From Chloroflexota bacterium (lineage in GTDB: Bacteria > Chloroflexota > Chloroflexia > Thermomicrobiales > JADLAZ01): 64,000 nt of DNA. Of this stretch, positions 1 through 8,109 are shown piece by piece (within the stretch, counting starts at the first letter, position 1; every line of letters starts with the position of its first letter). The position numbers and the translations under genes were made by a program. The notes beneath the pieces are model-generated. The model was not told where the DNA came from and did no database searches. It worked only from the letters and a program-made list of their open reading frames with translations. The stretch is from assembly GCA_020849725.1 (NCBI GenBank), contig JADLAZ010000276.1:1-64000 (forward strand), written 5' to 3'.

Positions 1-119
1 CACGCCCCGCACGGCCCGACCGAAGGCCGCCTGACGCCGCCACCACGCCATCACCCCCTCCCACCTGGCGCTGCACCCACCGCCTCCGGGTCAGGCTGCC
101 CCAGGTAGTCTAAACATCA

Positions 120-374
120 CTGATCGATACGCTGCTGGATTTCGTCCGGCGCCCGGCGATCCGCGTCGACGATCTGCCGCCTGACGCGCTGGCCGAGGCG
201 CTCCTGCTGTGCCGGACCTCCGGCCGTGTCAGCATCGTCGACGCGCTCGTGTGGGCGCGGGCACGAGTAGACAACGTCCCGGTCTTCTCGTTCGATCGCC
301 GGTTGCCAGCCACGCCGGTGGCTATCCTCGACGACTGGCCCGAGGGCAGCGACGGCGCTCGGCCTGACGCCTGA
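120..374 (+). pseudogene. PIN-domain (VapC-like) toxin, 3' fragment
   Basis: An open frame of 84 codons runs to TGA at 372-374 but has a stop (TAA at 111-113) just upstream and no plausible start. The C-terminal half reads VSIVDALVWARA followed by VPVFSFDRRL, which matches the last acidic motif and final strand of PIN-domain ribonucleases (V-S-x-V-D-A ... x-x-F-D-R). The N-terminal half with the first catalytic aspartate is missing. It is most likely the remnant of a VapC-type toxin. No antitoxin gene is visible in the 119 bases before it. Confidence 0.55.
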
Positions 375-380
375 CGCTCA

Positions 381-863
381 CTATCGTTTGACTGGCAGAC
401 TCGCCTGGAACGCCGCCATCGTGTCAGCCGTCAGCGCCGCCGACATCAGCGCGGCGAATTGATCGGCATCACAGGCCTCCAGTACCGTCACCACGTCGGC
501 CGGCATGGCGCCAAAGCGCTGCTCCAGAATGAGCGTCAGACCCAGCCGCAGACCCTCGACATGGCCCTCGACATGGCCCTCGGCGCGGCCCTCGGCGCGC
601 CCTTCTTCGATGAGGCCCTCGAACACGTTCGTCTGGCGCAGCATGGTCATATCCGGCCTCGCTCCTAGCCGCTGCATCGCCTCGTCGCCGGCCATCTTCT
701 GGACCAAGTATAGCAGGAACAACTCCAGGTCCGGCTGCTGGACCCGCTGGCGCAACTCCAACAACGCTCGCTCCATGAGCGGCACGCTGTCGCCGCCATC
801 GAGGAATGGCACCAGCGCCAGCAGCGCGGCCGCGTCCGGCTCGAAGGCCGTCGTCGCCAGCAC
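381..863 (-). CDS. Rpn/PD-(D/E)XK-type nuclease family protein, C-terminal part only
   Basis: 160 residues if the GTG at 863 is used. The sequence resembles the C-terminal half of the Rpn recombination-promoting nuclease / putative transposase family. It has a helical segment around LFLLYLVQKMAGDEAM, a charged EGRAEGRAEGHVEG linker (about residues 90-105) and a terminal helix with QRFG. The nuclease core that normally precedes this (family members are usually about 280-330 residues) is absent. An in-frame TAG lies two codons before the GTG, so this is probably a truncated gene and may not be expressed. The opposite strand carries only shadow frames. Confidence 0.45.
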   Translation of the reverse strand: MLATTAFEPDAAALLALVPFLDGGDSVPLMERALLELRQRVQQPDLELFLLYLVQKMAGDEAMQRLGARPDMTMLRQTNVFEGLIEEGRAEGRAEGHVEGHVEGLRLGLTLILEQRFGAMPADVVTVLEACDADQFAALMSAALTADTMAAFQASLPVKR

Positions 864-1032
864 CTCCTACAGATGGGTGCGACGCGCTCTGCGGTCCAGA
901 AAGCCATGCGGCGCTCGCTGCCGCCGGCCAGCATCCTACACGACCGGCATCGACGGCGGACTCCACGGCACGGCAGACTGCGGATCGAGTACCATGGCGA
1001 CCGGCTCGACGGCGCACGCCAGGGAGCAACGA

Positions 1033-1149
1033 ATGCGAGTCCTCATCACCGGCGGCGCCAGCGTCATCAGCACGGCGATGCCGCGGCTGCTCGTCGCGCG
1101 CGGCGATGACGTGATGCTCTCCAACCCAGCGGCCGGGGCACCGTCCTAA
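1033..1149 (+). pseudogene. NAD-dependent epimerase/dehydratase, N-terminal fragment
   Basis: An ATG at 1033 preceded by AGGGAG opens a 38-codon frame starting MRVLITGGASVISTAMPRLL. This closely resembles the Rossmann N-terminus of SDR-type sugar epimerases (M-R-x-L-V-T-G-G-A-G-F-I-G). The glycine motif is degraded (GGASVIS instead of GGAGFIG) and the frame ends at TAA 1147-1149. Nothing of the catalytic YxxxK region follows. It looks like a decayed gene start left upstream of the phosphodiesterase-like gene. Confidence 0.5.
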
Positions 1150-1186
1150 CCGGCACCCAATGACGAGCACCACACCAGGAGGTAGG

Positions 1187-3121
1187 ATGACCACCGCCAG
1201 CCCAGCCAAACGCGCCATCATCATCGGCATGGACGGCGCCAGCATGGAGCTGGTTCGGCACATGATCGACTGGGGCCACGTGCCGGCCATCCAATCCGTC
1301 TACGCGCGCGGCGTCCACCGCCCCATGCTAGGCGTCTTCCCGACGCTGACGCCGCCGGGCTGGACGGCGCTCTCGACCGGCGCCTGGCCCGGCACCCACC
1401 AGGTGATGGACTTCAACATCCGCGCGCTCGGCCGGCCGCTGACCGAGACAACCTGGGGCATCAACACCCGCCTGAGCCAGGCCGAGTACCTCTGGAACAC
1501 CGCCGAGAGGGCCGGCCGCCGGCCGATCCTGGTCAAGTGGGAGATGGCCTGGCCGCCGACGATGACGACCGGCACCCAGGTCGAGGGCACCGGGCCGGGC
1601 GTCTCCAACCACCATCAGATCGCCGGCTACCACCTGTTCGTCGCCGGCAAGTGGGCGCCGCGCCCCATCGGCGGCGACCGCGACCCGGAGACGCTTGACC
1701 CGAGCGCGCTGCAGGAGGGCGCGCCCTACGACGTCGTGGCGCTGGCGCCGGCCGTGGGCTGGGCCAACCTGCCGGCCTCGACTCAGCCACCGCTGGCGGC
1801 GGCACTGGTCGTCCGGCCGCTGGCGCGCGGCCGCGACAACATGCTGCGCGGCGCAGTCGGCACGCCAACGACCTACCACGCGCTCGTCTACGCCACCGGC
1901 GTGGCCGGCTACGACCGGGTGCGGCTGACGACCGCCCGCGACGGCGCGGCGGCGCTGGCCGACCTGGGCCTCGGCGGCTGGAGCGACTGGCTGCGCGACG
2001 ACTTCATCATCGACGGCAGCCCGGTCGAGGGCCGCTTCAAGGCCAAGCTGATCGCGTTGTCGCCCGCCGCCGACCAGTTCGAGCTCCTGCTGACGCAGAT
2101 CTGGCCGACTGGCGGCGACTGGGCCGTGCCGGCCGGCACGGCCGAGGAGATCACCGCCCAGGTCGGCCCGTTCATCCAGAACCCGCTGCGTGACGCGCTC
2201 GGCCTGTTCGACGACGACACCTACTTCGAGCTGCTCGACGAGCACCACGACCGGTTGGGCGACATCGCCGTCCACCTGGCGTCGACGCGCCCCTGGGACC
2301 TACTCATGATCGAGTCGCACGCCTCCGACTACGCCAGCCACTTCTTCCTCGGTCAGGCCGACCCGATCAGCGGCGCCGACGCGGCGACGATCGCGCGCTG
2401 CCGCGACGGGCTGGCGCGCACCTTCGCCTCGATGGACCGCATGATCGCCCGCGTGCTGACGCTGGCCGGCGCCGACACCGTCGTCGCTATCGTCTCCGAC
2501 CACGGTGGCACGCCCAACCAGCACCATCCGGTCGACATCAACGCCATGCTGGCACAGGCCGGCTTCATCCAGTACGTCACTGACCCGGTCACCGGCCAGC
2601 GCCGCGTCGACCTCAGCCGCACGACCGCGCTCGGCATCGGCCTGGTGCACGTCTTTATCAACCTGCAGGGGCGCGAGCCGGACGGCATCGTCGCGCCGGC
2701 CGACTACGAGCGCGTGCAGCAGCAGGTGATCGACGCGCTGCTGACCTACCGCGATCCGGCCAGCGGCGAACGCCCGTTCTCGCTGGCGCTGACGCGCGCC
2801 GACGCCGAGATGCTGAATCTGACCGGCGACCTGGTCGGCGATGTCGTCTACGCGCTCAAGCCCGGCCACGACGGCGCGCACGGCAAGCAACTGCCGAGCG
2901 TGGCGTTCGGCATCGGCGGCCAGCACTCGACCTTCATCCTGGCTGGCGCGGGCGTGCGGGCCGGCGGCGCGCTGCGGCGGCAGGTGCGCGTCGTCGACGT
3001 CGCGCCGACGATCGCCTACCTGCTCGGCCTGCCCGTGCCGGCGACGGCTGAGGGCGGCGTCGTCTACGAGGCGCTGGCGGACCCGAACTGGCCGCTGACG
3101 GCGCTGGCGCGTGAGGCGTAG
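1187..3121 (+). CDS. Alkaline phosphatase superfamily protein (type I phosphodiesterase/nucleotide pyrophosphatase-like)
   Basis: 644 residues, predicted cytoplasmic (no signal peptide). The N-terminus IIIGMDGAS gives the first metal-binding Asp of the alkaline phosphatase fold. FPTLTPPGWTALSTG supplies the nucleophile-region Thr/Ser, and SDHGGTPNQHH near residue 435 gives the second metal-site Asp-His and a downstream His. This matches the type I phosphodiesterase/pyrophosphatase family; the substrate cannot be told. ATG 1187 was chosen over ATG 1160 because AGGAGG sits at 1177-1182. Two sulfatases of the same superfamily lie downstream, suggesting a locus for phosphate- or sulfate-ester breakdown. 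The long antisense frame through this gene is a GC-driven shadow. Confidence 0.85.
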   Translation: MTTASPAKRAIIIGMDGASMELVRHMIDWGHVPAIQSVYARGVHRPMLGVFPTLTPPGWTALSTGAWPGTHQVMDFNIRALGRPLTETTWGINTRLSQAEYLWNTAERAGRRPILVKWEMAWPPTMTTGTQVEGTGPGVSNHHQIAGYHLFVAGKWAPRPIGGDRDPETLDPSALQEGAPYDVVALAPAVGWANLPASTQPPLAAALVVRPLARGRDNMLRGAVGTPTTYHALVYATGVAGYDRVRLTTARDGAAALADLGLGGWSDWLRDDFIIDGSPVEGRFKAKLIALSPAADQFELLLTQIWPTGGDWAVPAGTAEEITAQVGPFIQNPLRDALGLFDDDTYFELLDEHHDRLGDIAVHLASTRPWDLLMIESHASDYASHFFLGQADPISGADAATIARCRDGLARTFASMDRMIARVLTLAGADTVVAIVSDHGGTPNQHHPVDINAMLAQAGFIQYVTDPVTGQRRVDLSRTTALGIGLVHVFINLQGREPDGIVAPADYERVQQQVIDALLTYRDPASGERPFSLALTRADAEMLNLTGDLVGDVVYALKPGHDGAHGKQLPSVAFGIGGQHSTFILAGAGVRAGGALRRQVRVVDVAPTIAYLLGLPVPATAEGGVVYEALADPNWPLTALAREA

Positions 3122-3158
3122 ACGTGACGACTGATAATCGGGACCTACTGGCGGAGTG

Positions 3159-3388
3159 GGAGCCGGCGACTGAAGTCGCGCCTGGAGGACGCTGCGGCGC
3201 CACGAAGTCCGCCGTCGCGGACTGGGTGGGGATCGGGAGAACCCACCTTCGTGGGTTCTTACGAAAATAGCTGAGTTAAGCAACAAATACTATCCAATGG
3301 CGCAATTTTCATCCCCATGGATATCCCGACGGGACATGACGCTTTCGTGGCCAAATGCCCCACAGGCACGACTTCAGGCGCCGGCTCC
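3159..3388. repeat. MITE/REP-like element with three hairpins and about 20-bp terminal inverted repeats
   Basis: The outer ends, 3159-3178 and 3369-3388, are inverted copies of each other with one mismatch (core GCCGGCGMCTGAAGTCG). Between them are compact stems: GCGACT/AGTCGC (3166-3179), AGTCCGC/GCGGACT (3206-3223) and GAACCCAC/GTGGGTTC (3239-3258, loop CTTC, followed by TT). The last could act as a terminator after the phosphodiesterase gene. A third copy of the end sequence is at 5914-5933, next to the duplicated sulfatase tail. No transposase is present, so movement would need one elsewhere. Otherwise this 280-base gap holds no gene. Confidence 0.6.
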
Positions 3389-3404
3389 GCTGGAGGACAC
3401 ACCG

Positions 3405-4868
3405 ATGACGACCCAACCCACCCTGCCCAACCTCATCTTCCTGATGCCGGACCAGTTGCGGCCGGACTTCCTCGGCTGCTACGGCGCGGACTTCGTCCAG
3501 ACGCCGCACATCGACGCGCTGGCGGCGCGGGGCGTGCGCTACACCCGCGCCTACTCGGAGCACCCGGTGTGCGTGCCAGCCCGGGCGGCGCTGCTGACCG
3601 GCCGCCACGCCATCGAGACGGGCGTGCTCGACAACGGCCTGGCGCTGCGGCCGGACTACCGCGCCGCCGGCATCGCCACCTGGCCGGAGCTGCTGGCCGA
3701 GCGCGGCTACTACACCGCCGGCGTCGGCAAGATGCACTTCTACCCCTGGGATGCCCGCTTCGGCTTCCAGTACCGCCGCATCGCCGAGGACAAGCGCTGG
3801 ATCCACATCCGCGACGACTACTGGCATGAGCTGCACGCCCACGGCCACCGCAAGTACCACGGCAACGAGCACGAGGGCTACTTTGAGCAGAAGGGCGCGA
3901 TCGTCAACCGCCTGCCCTGGGAGTTGCAGCCGGACCACTTCGTTGGGAAGGAGGCGGTGCGCTTCATTCGCGAGCACGGCAGCGCCGGCCCGTTCGCGAT
4001 GATGGTCGGCTTCCCCGGCCCGCACTGCCCCTACGACCCGGCGCCGGAGTACCTGGCCCGCGTCGACCCGGCGGCAATGCCGGCGGCCGTGCCCGATGCC
4101 GGCGACACGCCCGGGCTGCGGGCGCAGAACATCGCCGGCAACCGGATGCCCTGGAACGGCGTCGACTACACCGACTTCACCGACGACGACAAGCGCCGCA
4201 TCCGCGCCCACTACGCCGCGCTGGTCATGCAGATCGACGACGAGGTCGGCGCAATCGTCGCCGCGCTGCGCGAGACGGGGCAGCTGGACAACACGGTCAT
4301 CATCTTCAGCTCCGATCATGGCGATCACCTGGGCGACCACAACCTGATCGGCAAGACGACCTATTACGAGTCGAGCTTCCACGTGCCGCTGATCGTCAGC
4401 CGGCCCGGCGCGACCGGTGGCGCGGTCTGCGACGACCTGGTGGCGCTGACCGACGTGACGGCGACGCTGCTGACGCTCGGCGGCGTCGACCTGCCGCCGC
4501 ACCTGCACGCCCGGCCGCTGCCCGGCGTCGGCATCCCCGGCGCGACCGGCCGCGACCACCTGATCGGCGCGCTCGGCAACGGCTGGATGATCCAGGCCGG
4601 GCGCTGGCGGCTGGCCAAGTACGCCACCGGCGAGCAGGTGCTGTTCGACCTCGAGGGTGACCCCGACGAGCAGCGCAACCGCATCGACGACCCGGCCGTC
4701 ACCGGCGTGCGCCGCGACCTCGACGCCCGGCTGACGGCGGCGATCATGGCGATGATGGTCGAGTCGCACTTCGCCCAGCGCGTCTACCTGCGCGACCTGT
4801 CGTCGTCGCCCAGCTTCGGCCGCGAGGGCTGGCAGTGGCGCTACCCGCGGCCGGTGGGGGAGCGGTAG
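3405..4868 (+). CDS. Sulfatase, formylglycine (Cys) type
   Basis: 487 residues. It begins NLIFLMPDQLRPDFLGCYG, the usual sulfatase opening with metal-binding Asp. C56 lies in CVPARAALLTGR, the C-x-P-x-R signature whose Cys is converted to formylglycine by an FGE or anaerobic maturase (none seen in the window). SSDHGDHLGDH (about residue 305) supplies the second metal site. No signal peptide, so likely cytoplasmic. Start ATG 3405 follows GGAGG at 3392-3396; an upstream in-frame ATG at 3297 lies inside the repeat element and is rejected. The final 55 codons (from 4704) recur at 5951-6115. Substrate unknown. Confidence 0.9.
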   Translation: MTTQPTLPNLIFLMPDQLRPDFLGCYGADFVQTPHIDALAARGVRYTRAYSEHPVCVPARAALLTGRHAIETGVLDNGLALRPDYRAAGIATWPELLAERGYYTAGVGKMHFYPWDARFGFQYRRIAEDKRWIHIRDDYWHELHAHGHRKYHGNEHEGYFEQKGAIVNRLPWELQPDHFVGKEAVRFIREHGSAGPFAMMVGFPGPHCPYDPAPEYLARVDPAAMPAAVPDAGDTPGLRAQNIAGNRMPWNGVDYTDFTDDDKRRIRAHYAALVMQIDDEVGAIVAALRETGQLDNTVIIFSSDHGDHLGDHNLIGKTTYYESSFHVPLIVSRPGATGGAVCDDLVALTDVTATLLTLGGVDLPPHLHARPLPGVGIPGATGRDHLIGALGNGWMIQAGRWRLAKYATGEQVLFDLEGDPDEQRNRIDDPAVTGVRRDLDARLTAAIMAMMVESHFAQRVYLRDLSSSPSFGREGWQWRYPRPVGER

Positions 4869-4961
4869 CCGCATCGCCACCAACCCGAGCCGCCATGTCG
4901 GATGAGGACGAGCGGCGCAGTGGCGGATAGAATGGAGGCGGACCAGGCGGGAGCGATCATC

Positions 4962-5375
4962 ATGGCCGATCGAACGATGACCCTGGCGGTGGCCGACGAC
5001 ACCTTTGATCGGCTGCAGCGGCGCGCCGTGCAGGCACATCGCACCGTGGAAGACGAGGCGCGCCACTTGATGGAGACGGTCCTCGCCGCGCCGCCGGGCC
5101 TCCCGGACGATCTTGCCGTGCTGCTCGACGCCTTCGCCTTGCTGGACAGTTCCCGTTTGCGTGAGATTGCCGCACGCTCGCCGGCGACCGAGGACGCCGC
5201 TGTGCTGGCAGCGCTGACCGAGAAACGCGCTGCCTCCGGCTTGACTCCGGCCGAGGAACAACTCGTGCAGGACCTCATTGAGCGCGCCGATCGCGCCGTC
5301 CTCGTGCGTGCCAAGGCGTTGGCGCTGCTCCATGCGCGCGGTGAGGACATTCGGGCCTTGACCGGCGCGGCGTGA
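4962..5375 (+). CDS. Small helical protein, possible antitoxin or DNA-binding partner of the HNH protein
   Basis: 137 residues. The N-terminus (MTLAVADDTFDRLQRRAVQAH) resembles ribbon-helix-helix or Arc-like proteins: one strand followed by a helix with VEDEARHLMETVL. The rest is helical and Leu/Ala-rich without recognisable motifs. ATG 4962 has GGGAG about 8 bases upstream, and a TAGAAT -10-like box sits near 4928. Its stop overlaps the GTG start of the HNH nuclease gene, so the two are translationally coupled. Proteins of this layout often accompany HNH genes in Chloroflexota and cyanobacteria (recollection, not verified). The function is not known; antitoxin-like or sequence-targeting roles are guesses. 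Confidence 0.65.
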   Translation: MADRTMTLAVADDTFDRLQRRAVQAHRTVEDEARHLMETVLAAPPGLPDDLAVLLDAFALLDSSRLREIAARSPATEDAAVLAALTEKRAASGLTPAEEQLVQDLIERADRAVLVRAKALALLHARGEDIRALTGAA

Positions 5376-5818
5376 GCGCAGCCGGTGAGCCTGACCGCCG
5401 CGATCGGCTGGTCGTCCAGGCAGGCGGTCGCTGTGGTTACTGCCGCAGCAGCGAGCAGGTCACCGGCAACCCGCTCGTACTTGACCACCTCCAGCCCAGA
5501 GCGCGCGGAGGAACCGATGTCGAGGCGAACCTCTGGCCAGCGTGCAGCCAGTGCAACAGCTTCAAGCAGGCGCGTGTCCGAGCGCGCGACCCTGAATCCG
5601 GCGCGGTTGTGCCCCTCTTCGACCCGCGCCGGCAACGCTGGGAGGATCACTTTGCCTGGACCGAGGGCGGACGGCTGATTGTCGGCCGCACATCGACTGG
5701 CCGCGCCACCGTCACCGCCTTGCGCCTCAACCGGCCGCTACTCGTCGCGGCGCGCGGCCTCTGGATCGACGCCGGCCTCCATCCACCAGAAGCGCCCGTC
5801 GCCCAGGAGACGCGCTAA
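5372..5818 (+). CDS. HNH endonuclease
   Basis: 148 residues starting at GTG 5372, which overlaps the upstream stop by four bases. CGYC (about residue 21) and CSQCN (about residue 59) form the zinc knuckle. Between them LDHLQPRARGGTD contains the HNH core (D-H ... N after EANLW). The C-terminal half (PLFDPRRQRWEDHFAW) is typical of stand-alone HNH proteins of about 140-160 residues. It should cut DNA using a metal ion; the target is unknown. It forms a two-gene cassette with the preceding small protein, and the cassette lies exactly between the sulfatase gene and a second copy of the sulfatase 3' end. Confidence 0.85.
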   Translation: MSAAGEPDRRDRLVVQAGGRCGYCRSSEQVTGNPLVLDHLQPRARGGTDVEANLWPACSQCNSFKQARVRARDPESGAVVPLFDPRRQRWEDHFAWTEGGRLIVGRTSTGRATVTALRLNRPLLVAARGLWIDAGLHPPEAPVAQETR

Positions 5819-5950
5819 TGGCACATCGGTCGTGTGCCTGGGCCAGATAATGGCGGTAGAGCGCTAGCGCATGGTGCTTGCTCCTATGGTCAGCCTGCTG
5901 TTGGCAGTCGATTGGGCCGGCGCCTGAAGTCGCACCGACGGCGTATGGGC

Positions 5951-6115
5951 GGCGTGCGCCGCGACCTGGACGCCCGGCTGACAACAGCGATCATGACGAT
6001 GATGGTCGAGTCGCACTTCGCCCAGCGGGTCTACCTGCGCGACCTGTCGTCGTCGCCCAGCTTCGGCCGCGAGGGCTGGCAGTGGCGCTACCCGCGGCCG
6101 GTCACGGACCGGTAG
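5951..6115 (+). pseudogene. Duplicate of the sulfatase 3' end
   Basis: These 165 bases, including the stop codon, repeat 4704-4868 with about ten differences. The encoded text GVRRDLDARLT ... WQWRYPRPV is almost unchanged and stays in frame. No start codon or sulfatase core precedes it. Immediately upstream, at 5914-5933, is a copy of the terminal repeat found at 3159-3178 and 3369-3388. The copies have diverged mostly silently, so the duplication is old enough to have accumulated changes, or the tail came from a related gene. The arrangement fits a former tandem sulfatase pair whose second copy was deleted or replaced. Confidence 0.8.
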
Positions 6116-6209
6116 TCGTACCGGCCTCTCTACCTGGCAAGCACCACGCCATCCAACGTGGTCGGCAGGGCCAGATCGGGCGCCTGCAGCGGCATAGCCC
6201 CCTGACGGA

Positions 6210-6644
6210 TCAGCGCGGGCCACCCCGCCGCTGCAGATCGATCACGTGGAAGGAGGACCGGGCCGCCTCCAGGCCATCGAGGCGGGCCAGCACGGCGTAG
6301 GCGCCGGCGCGGTCGAAGCGCACCTGCGCCAGCGTGAACACCAGCGGCACGACCTGGTCCTGGCCCGGCTCCAGATCGGCCGGACGGCCGGTCCTGATGG
6401 CGCCACGCGCCGGCCCGGGTGGCGGCAGGATTGACTGGCCGTCCTCGTCGACGACGTCCAGCTCCAGGTCGTGGGCCTGATTCGTGTCGTGCCAGGGCAC
6501 GCGCAGCCGGAGCGCCACGCTCATGCTCGGATGCGTGACCGGAAATGAGGCGGCGTGCAGGCGGTCCCAGCCCCCACCGAGGATGTAGTGCTTGCCGTTG
6601 ACCGCCTCGGCCGCATCGGCCAGGACCAGATAGTCCACCTGCAT
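6210..6644 (-). CDS. DUF6941-like protein
   Basis: 144 residues beginning MQVDYLVLADAAEAVNGKHY, then ILGGGWDRLHAASFPVTHP. This opening is typical of a small conserved family (DUF6941) found in Actinobacteria and Chloroflexota, whose function is unknown. The protein is mostly beta-strand with a conserved LEVxDxDG-like segment (LELDVVDEDGQSI). ATG 6644 has AAGGAG nine bases upstream; the longer frame to 6785 lacks family similarity in its first 47 residues. It is transcribed leftward, opposite the flanking genes, and gives no operon clue. Confidence 0.65.
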   Translation of the reverse strand: MQVDYLVLADAAEAVNGKHYILGGGWDRLHAASFPVTHPSMSVALRLRVPWHDTNQAHDLELDVVDEDGQSILPPPGPARGAIRTGRPADLEPGQDQVVPLVFTLAQVRFDRAGAYAVLARLDGLEAARSSFHVIDLQRRGGPR

Positions 6645-6881
6645 CGCAGCCCGGCTCCTTCCCGCATCTCTCCTGCCGTCATGCCGGTCCGACGGTGCTG
6701 CCAGATGAGTGGACCTGACGAGCGCCGTCGTTGAGGGCGGCGCATCATCATGCCACAACTCATCGAAAGTCACCGGCCGAGCCATAGCCGCTTCTCAACC
6801 ACCGCCGCCTCGAGTATGCTGCCGGCGCGCCAGACAGCGAGGACGGGTCCATGCGCAAATCATCGCAAAGGAGATCGACCC
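6645..6881. other. Intergenic region with a possible regulator remnant
   Basis: On the minus strand, bases 6785 down to about 6714 read MARPVTFDELWHDDAPPSTT and then lose similarity. That text resembles the N-terminus of PucR-type regulators common in Chloroflexota, so it may be a decayed start. On the plus strand a TATGCT -10-like hexamer lies near 6816, upstream of the alcohol dehydrogenase. No complete gene is seen. Confidence 0.3.
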
Positions 6882-7988
6882 ATGCGCGCCGCAGTTCTCT
6901 GGGAGGCCGGCCGGCCGATGACAATCGAGGATGTGACGCTCGCCGACCCGAAGCCGGGTGAGGCGCGGGTGCGCATCGTCGCTGCCGGTGTCTGCCACAG
7001 CGACTACCACATCATCAAGGGCGAGTGGGCGTCGCCGCTGCCGATCGTCCTCGGCCACGAGGCCCGCGGCGTGGTCGAGGCGGTCGGCGAGGGTGTCACC
7101 CAGGCCCAGCCCGGCGACCCGGTCGTGCTCAACTTCTCCCCCAACTGCGGCCAGTGCGTCTATTGCGTCGCCGGCCGGCCACACCTGTGCAACGGCTACG
7201 CCCATGTGCCGCCCGGCGGCATGCTCGATGGCACCAGCCGGCTGTCGCTCGGCGGCCAGACGATCAACATGATGGCCAAGATGGCCTCGTTCGCCGAGTA
7301 CTCGATCGTGCCCGGCGCCAGCCTGGTGCCGATCCGCCGCGACGCGCCGCTGGACAAGGCGGCGCTGGTCGGCTGCGCCGCCATGACCGGCGTCGGCGCG
7401 GCGCTCAACACCGCCCAGGTCGAGGCCGGCGCGACGGTGATGGTCATCGGTTGCGGCGGCGTCGGCCTCAACTGCATCCAGGGCGCCCGGTTGGCCAGCG
7501 CGTCGCGCATCATCGCCGTTGACGTCGCTGACGACAAACTGGAGTTCGCCCGTCGCTTCGGCGCGACCGACGTCGTCAACAGCCGCCGCGACGACCCGGT
7601 CGAGGCGGCCCGCGCGCTGACCGGCGGCCTGGGCGTTGACTACGCCTTCGAGGCGATCGGCCTGAAGCTGACGGTCGAGCAATGCTACCACGCCATCAAG
7701 CGCGGCGGCACGGCCGTCGTCGTCGGCATGGCGCCGGATGGCGTCGAGGCCAGCTTCTCGGCCCGCGCCATCGCCGGCAGCGAGAAGACGATCAAGGGCT
7801 GTTTCTACGGCTCGACCCGCGCCCGCATCGACATGCCGCGCCTGATCGACTTCTACATGGACGGCCGCTTGCTCCTCGACGAGCTGGTGACGCGCACCTA
7901 CCCGCTCGACCAGATCAACGAGGCTTTCGCCGACCTCGGCCAGGGTGGCGTCGGTCGTGGGCTGCTGCTGCCGCACGGGGGCACGTAG
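6882..7988 (+). CDS. Zinc-dependent alcohol dehydrogenase (medium-chain MDR family)
   Basis: 368 residues, cytoplasmic, expected to oxidise an alcohol with NAD(P)+. The catalytic-zinc ligands are visible as C-H-S-D (residue 37 area) and GHEARGVVEAVGEGV (GHE motif). The structural zinc loop reads CGQCVYCVAGRPHLC. The dinucleotide site is VMVIGCGGVGLNCIQGA. Overall it resembles class III-like enzymes (formaldehyde/mycothiol or aryl-alcohol dehydrogenases) but the substrate is not resolved. ATG 6882 follows AAAGGAG (6868-6874); the upstream frame extension is spurious. The next gene, a sulfatase, starts 121 bases downstream past a palindrome, so co-transcription is uncertain. Confidence 0.88.
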   Translation: MRAAVLWEAGRPMTIEDVTLADPKPGEARVRIVAAGVCHSDYHIIKGEWASPLPIVLGHEARGVVEAVGEGVTQAQPGDPVVLNFSPNCGQCVYCVAGRPHLCNGYAHVPPGGMLDGTSRLSLGGQTINMMAKMASFAEYSIVPGASLVPIRRDAPLDKAALVGCAAMTGVGAALNTAQVEAGATVMVIGCGGVGLNCIQGARLASASRIIAVDVADDKLEFARRFGATDVVNSRRDDPVEAARALTGGLGVDYAFEAIGLKLTVEQCYHAIKRGGTAVVVGMAPDGVEASFSARAIAGSEKTIKGCFYGSTRARIDMPRLIDFYMDGRLLLDELVTRTYPLDQINEAFADLGQGGVGRGLLLPHGGT

Positions 7989-8025
7989 GAGCTGGGCAAG
8001 GCGCGCTCCCTCACCCGCTCCCTCA

Positions 8026-8051
8026 CCCGCTCCCACCGCGGTGGGAGCGGG
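8026..8051. repeat. REP palindrome, copy 1
   Basis: A perfect 13+13 palindrome with the core CTCCCACCGCGGTGGGAG lies between the alcohol dehydrogenase and the second sulfatase. It is preceded by direct repeats of CGCTCCCTCAC (about 8003-8025). Related palindromes occur at 13907-13932, 13998-14023 and 57370-57407. It can form a strong hairpin in RNA and may end the dehydrogenase transcript or stabilise it. Confidence 0.75.
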
Positions 8052-8109
8052 AACAGCGGACCCTGAATCAGCGCGGCCGGTCCCCTCGCCCGCGCACGGG
8101 AGAGGAACC

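Noticed and set aside
1328..2275. Long open frame antisense to the phosphodiesterase-like gene, and many similar long antisense frames (for example 3309-5333, 6795-8141, 24947-26317, 32717-34048)
   Set aside because: GC-rich third codon positions of the real gene leave few stops on the other strand. The translations show low-complexity Arg/Gly/Val composition and no domain resemblance.
4962..5818. Calling the small protein/HNH pair a toxin-antitoxin system
   Set aside because: HNH proteins are not established TA toxins and the first protein only loosely resembles ribbon-helix-helix antitoxins, so function is left open.
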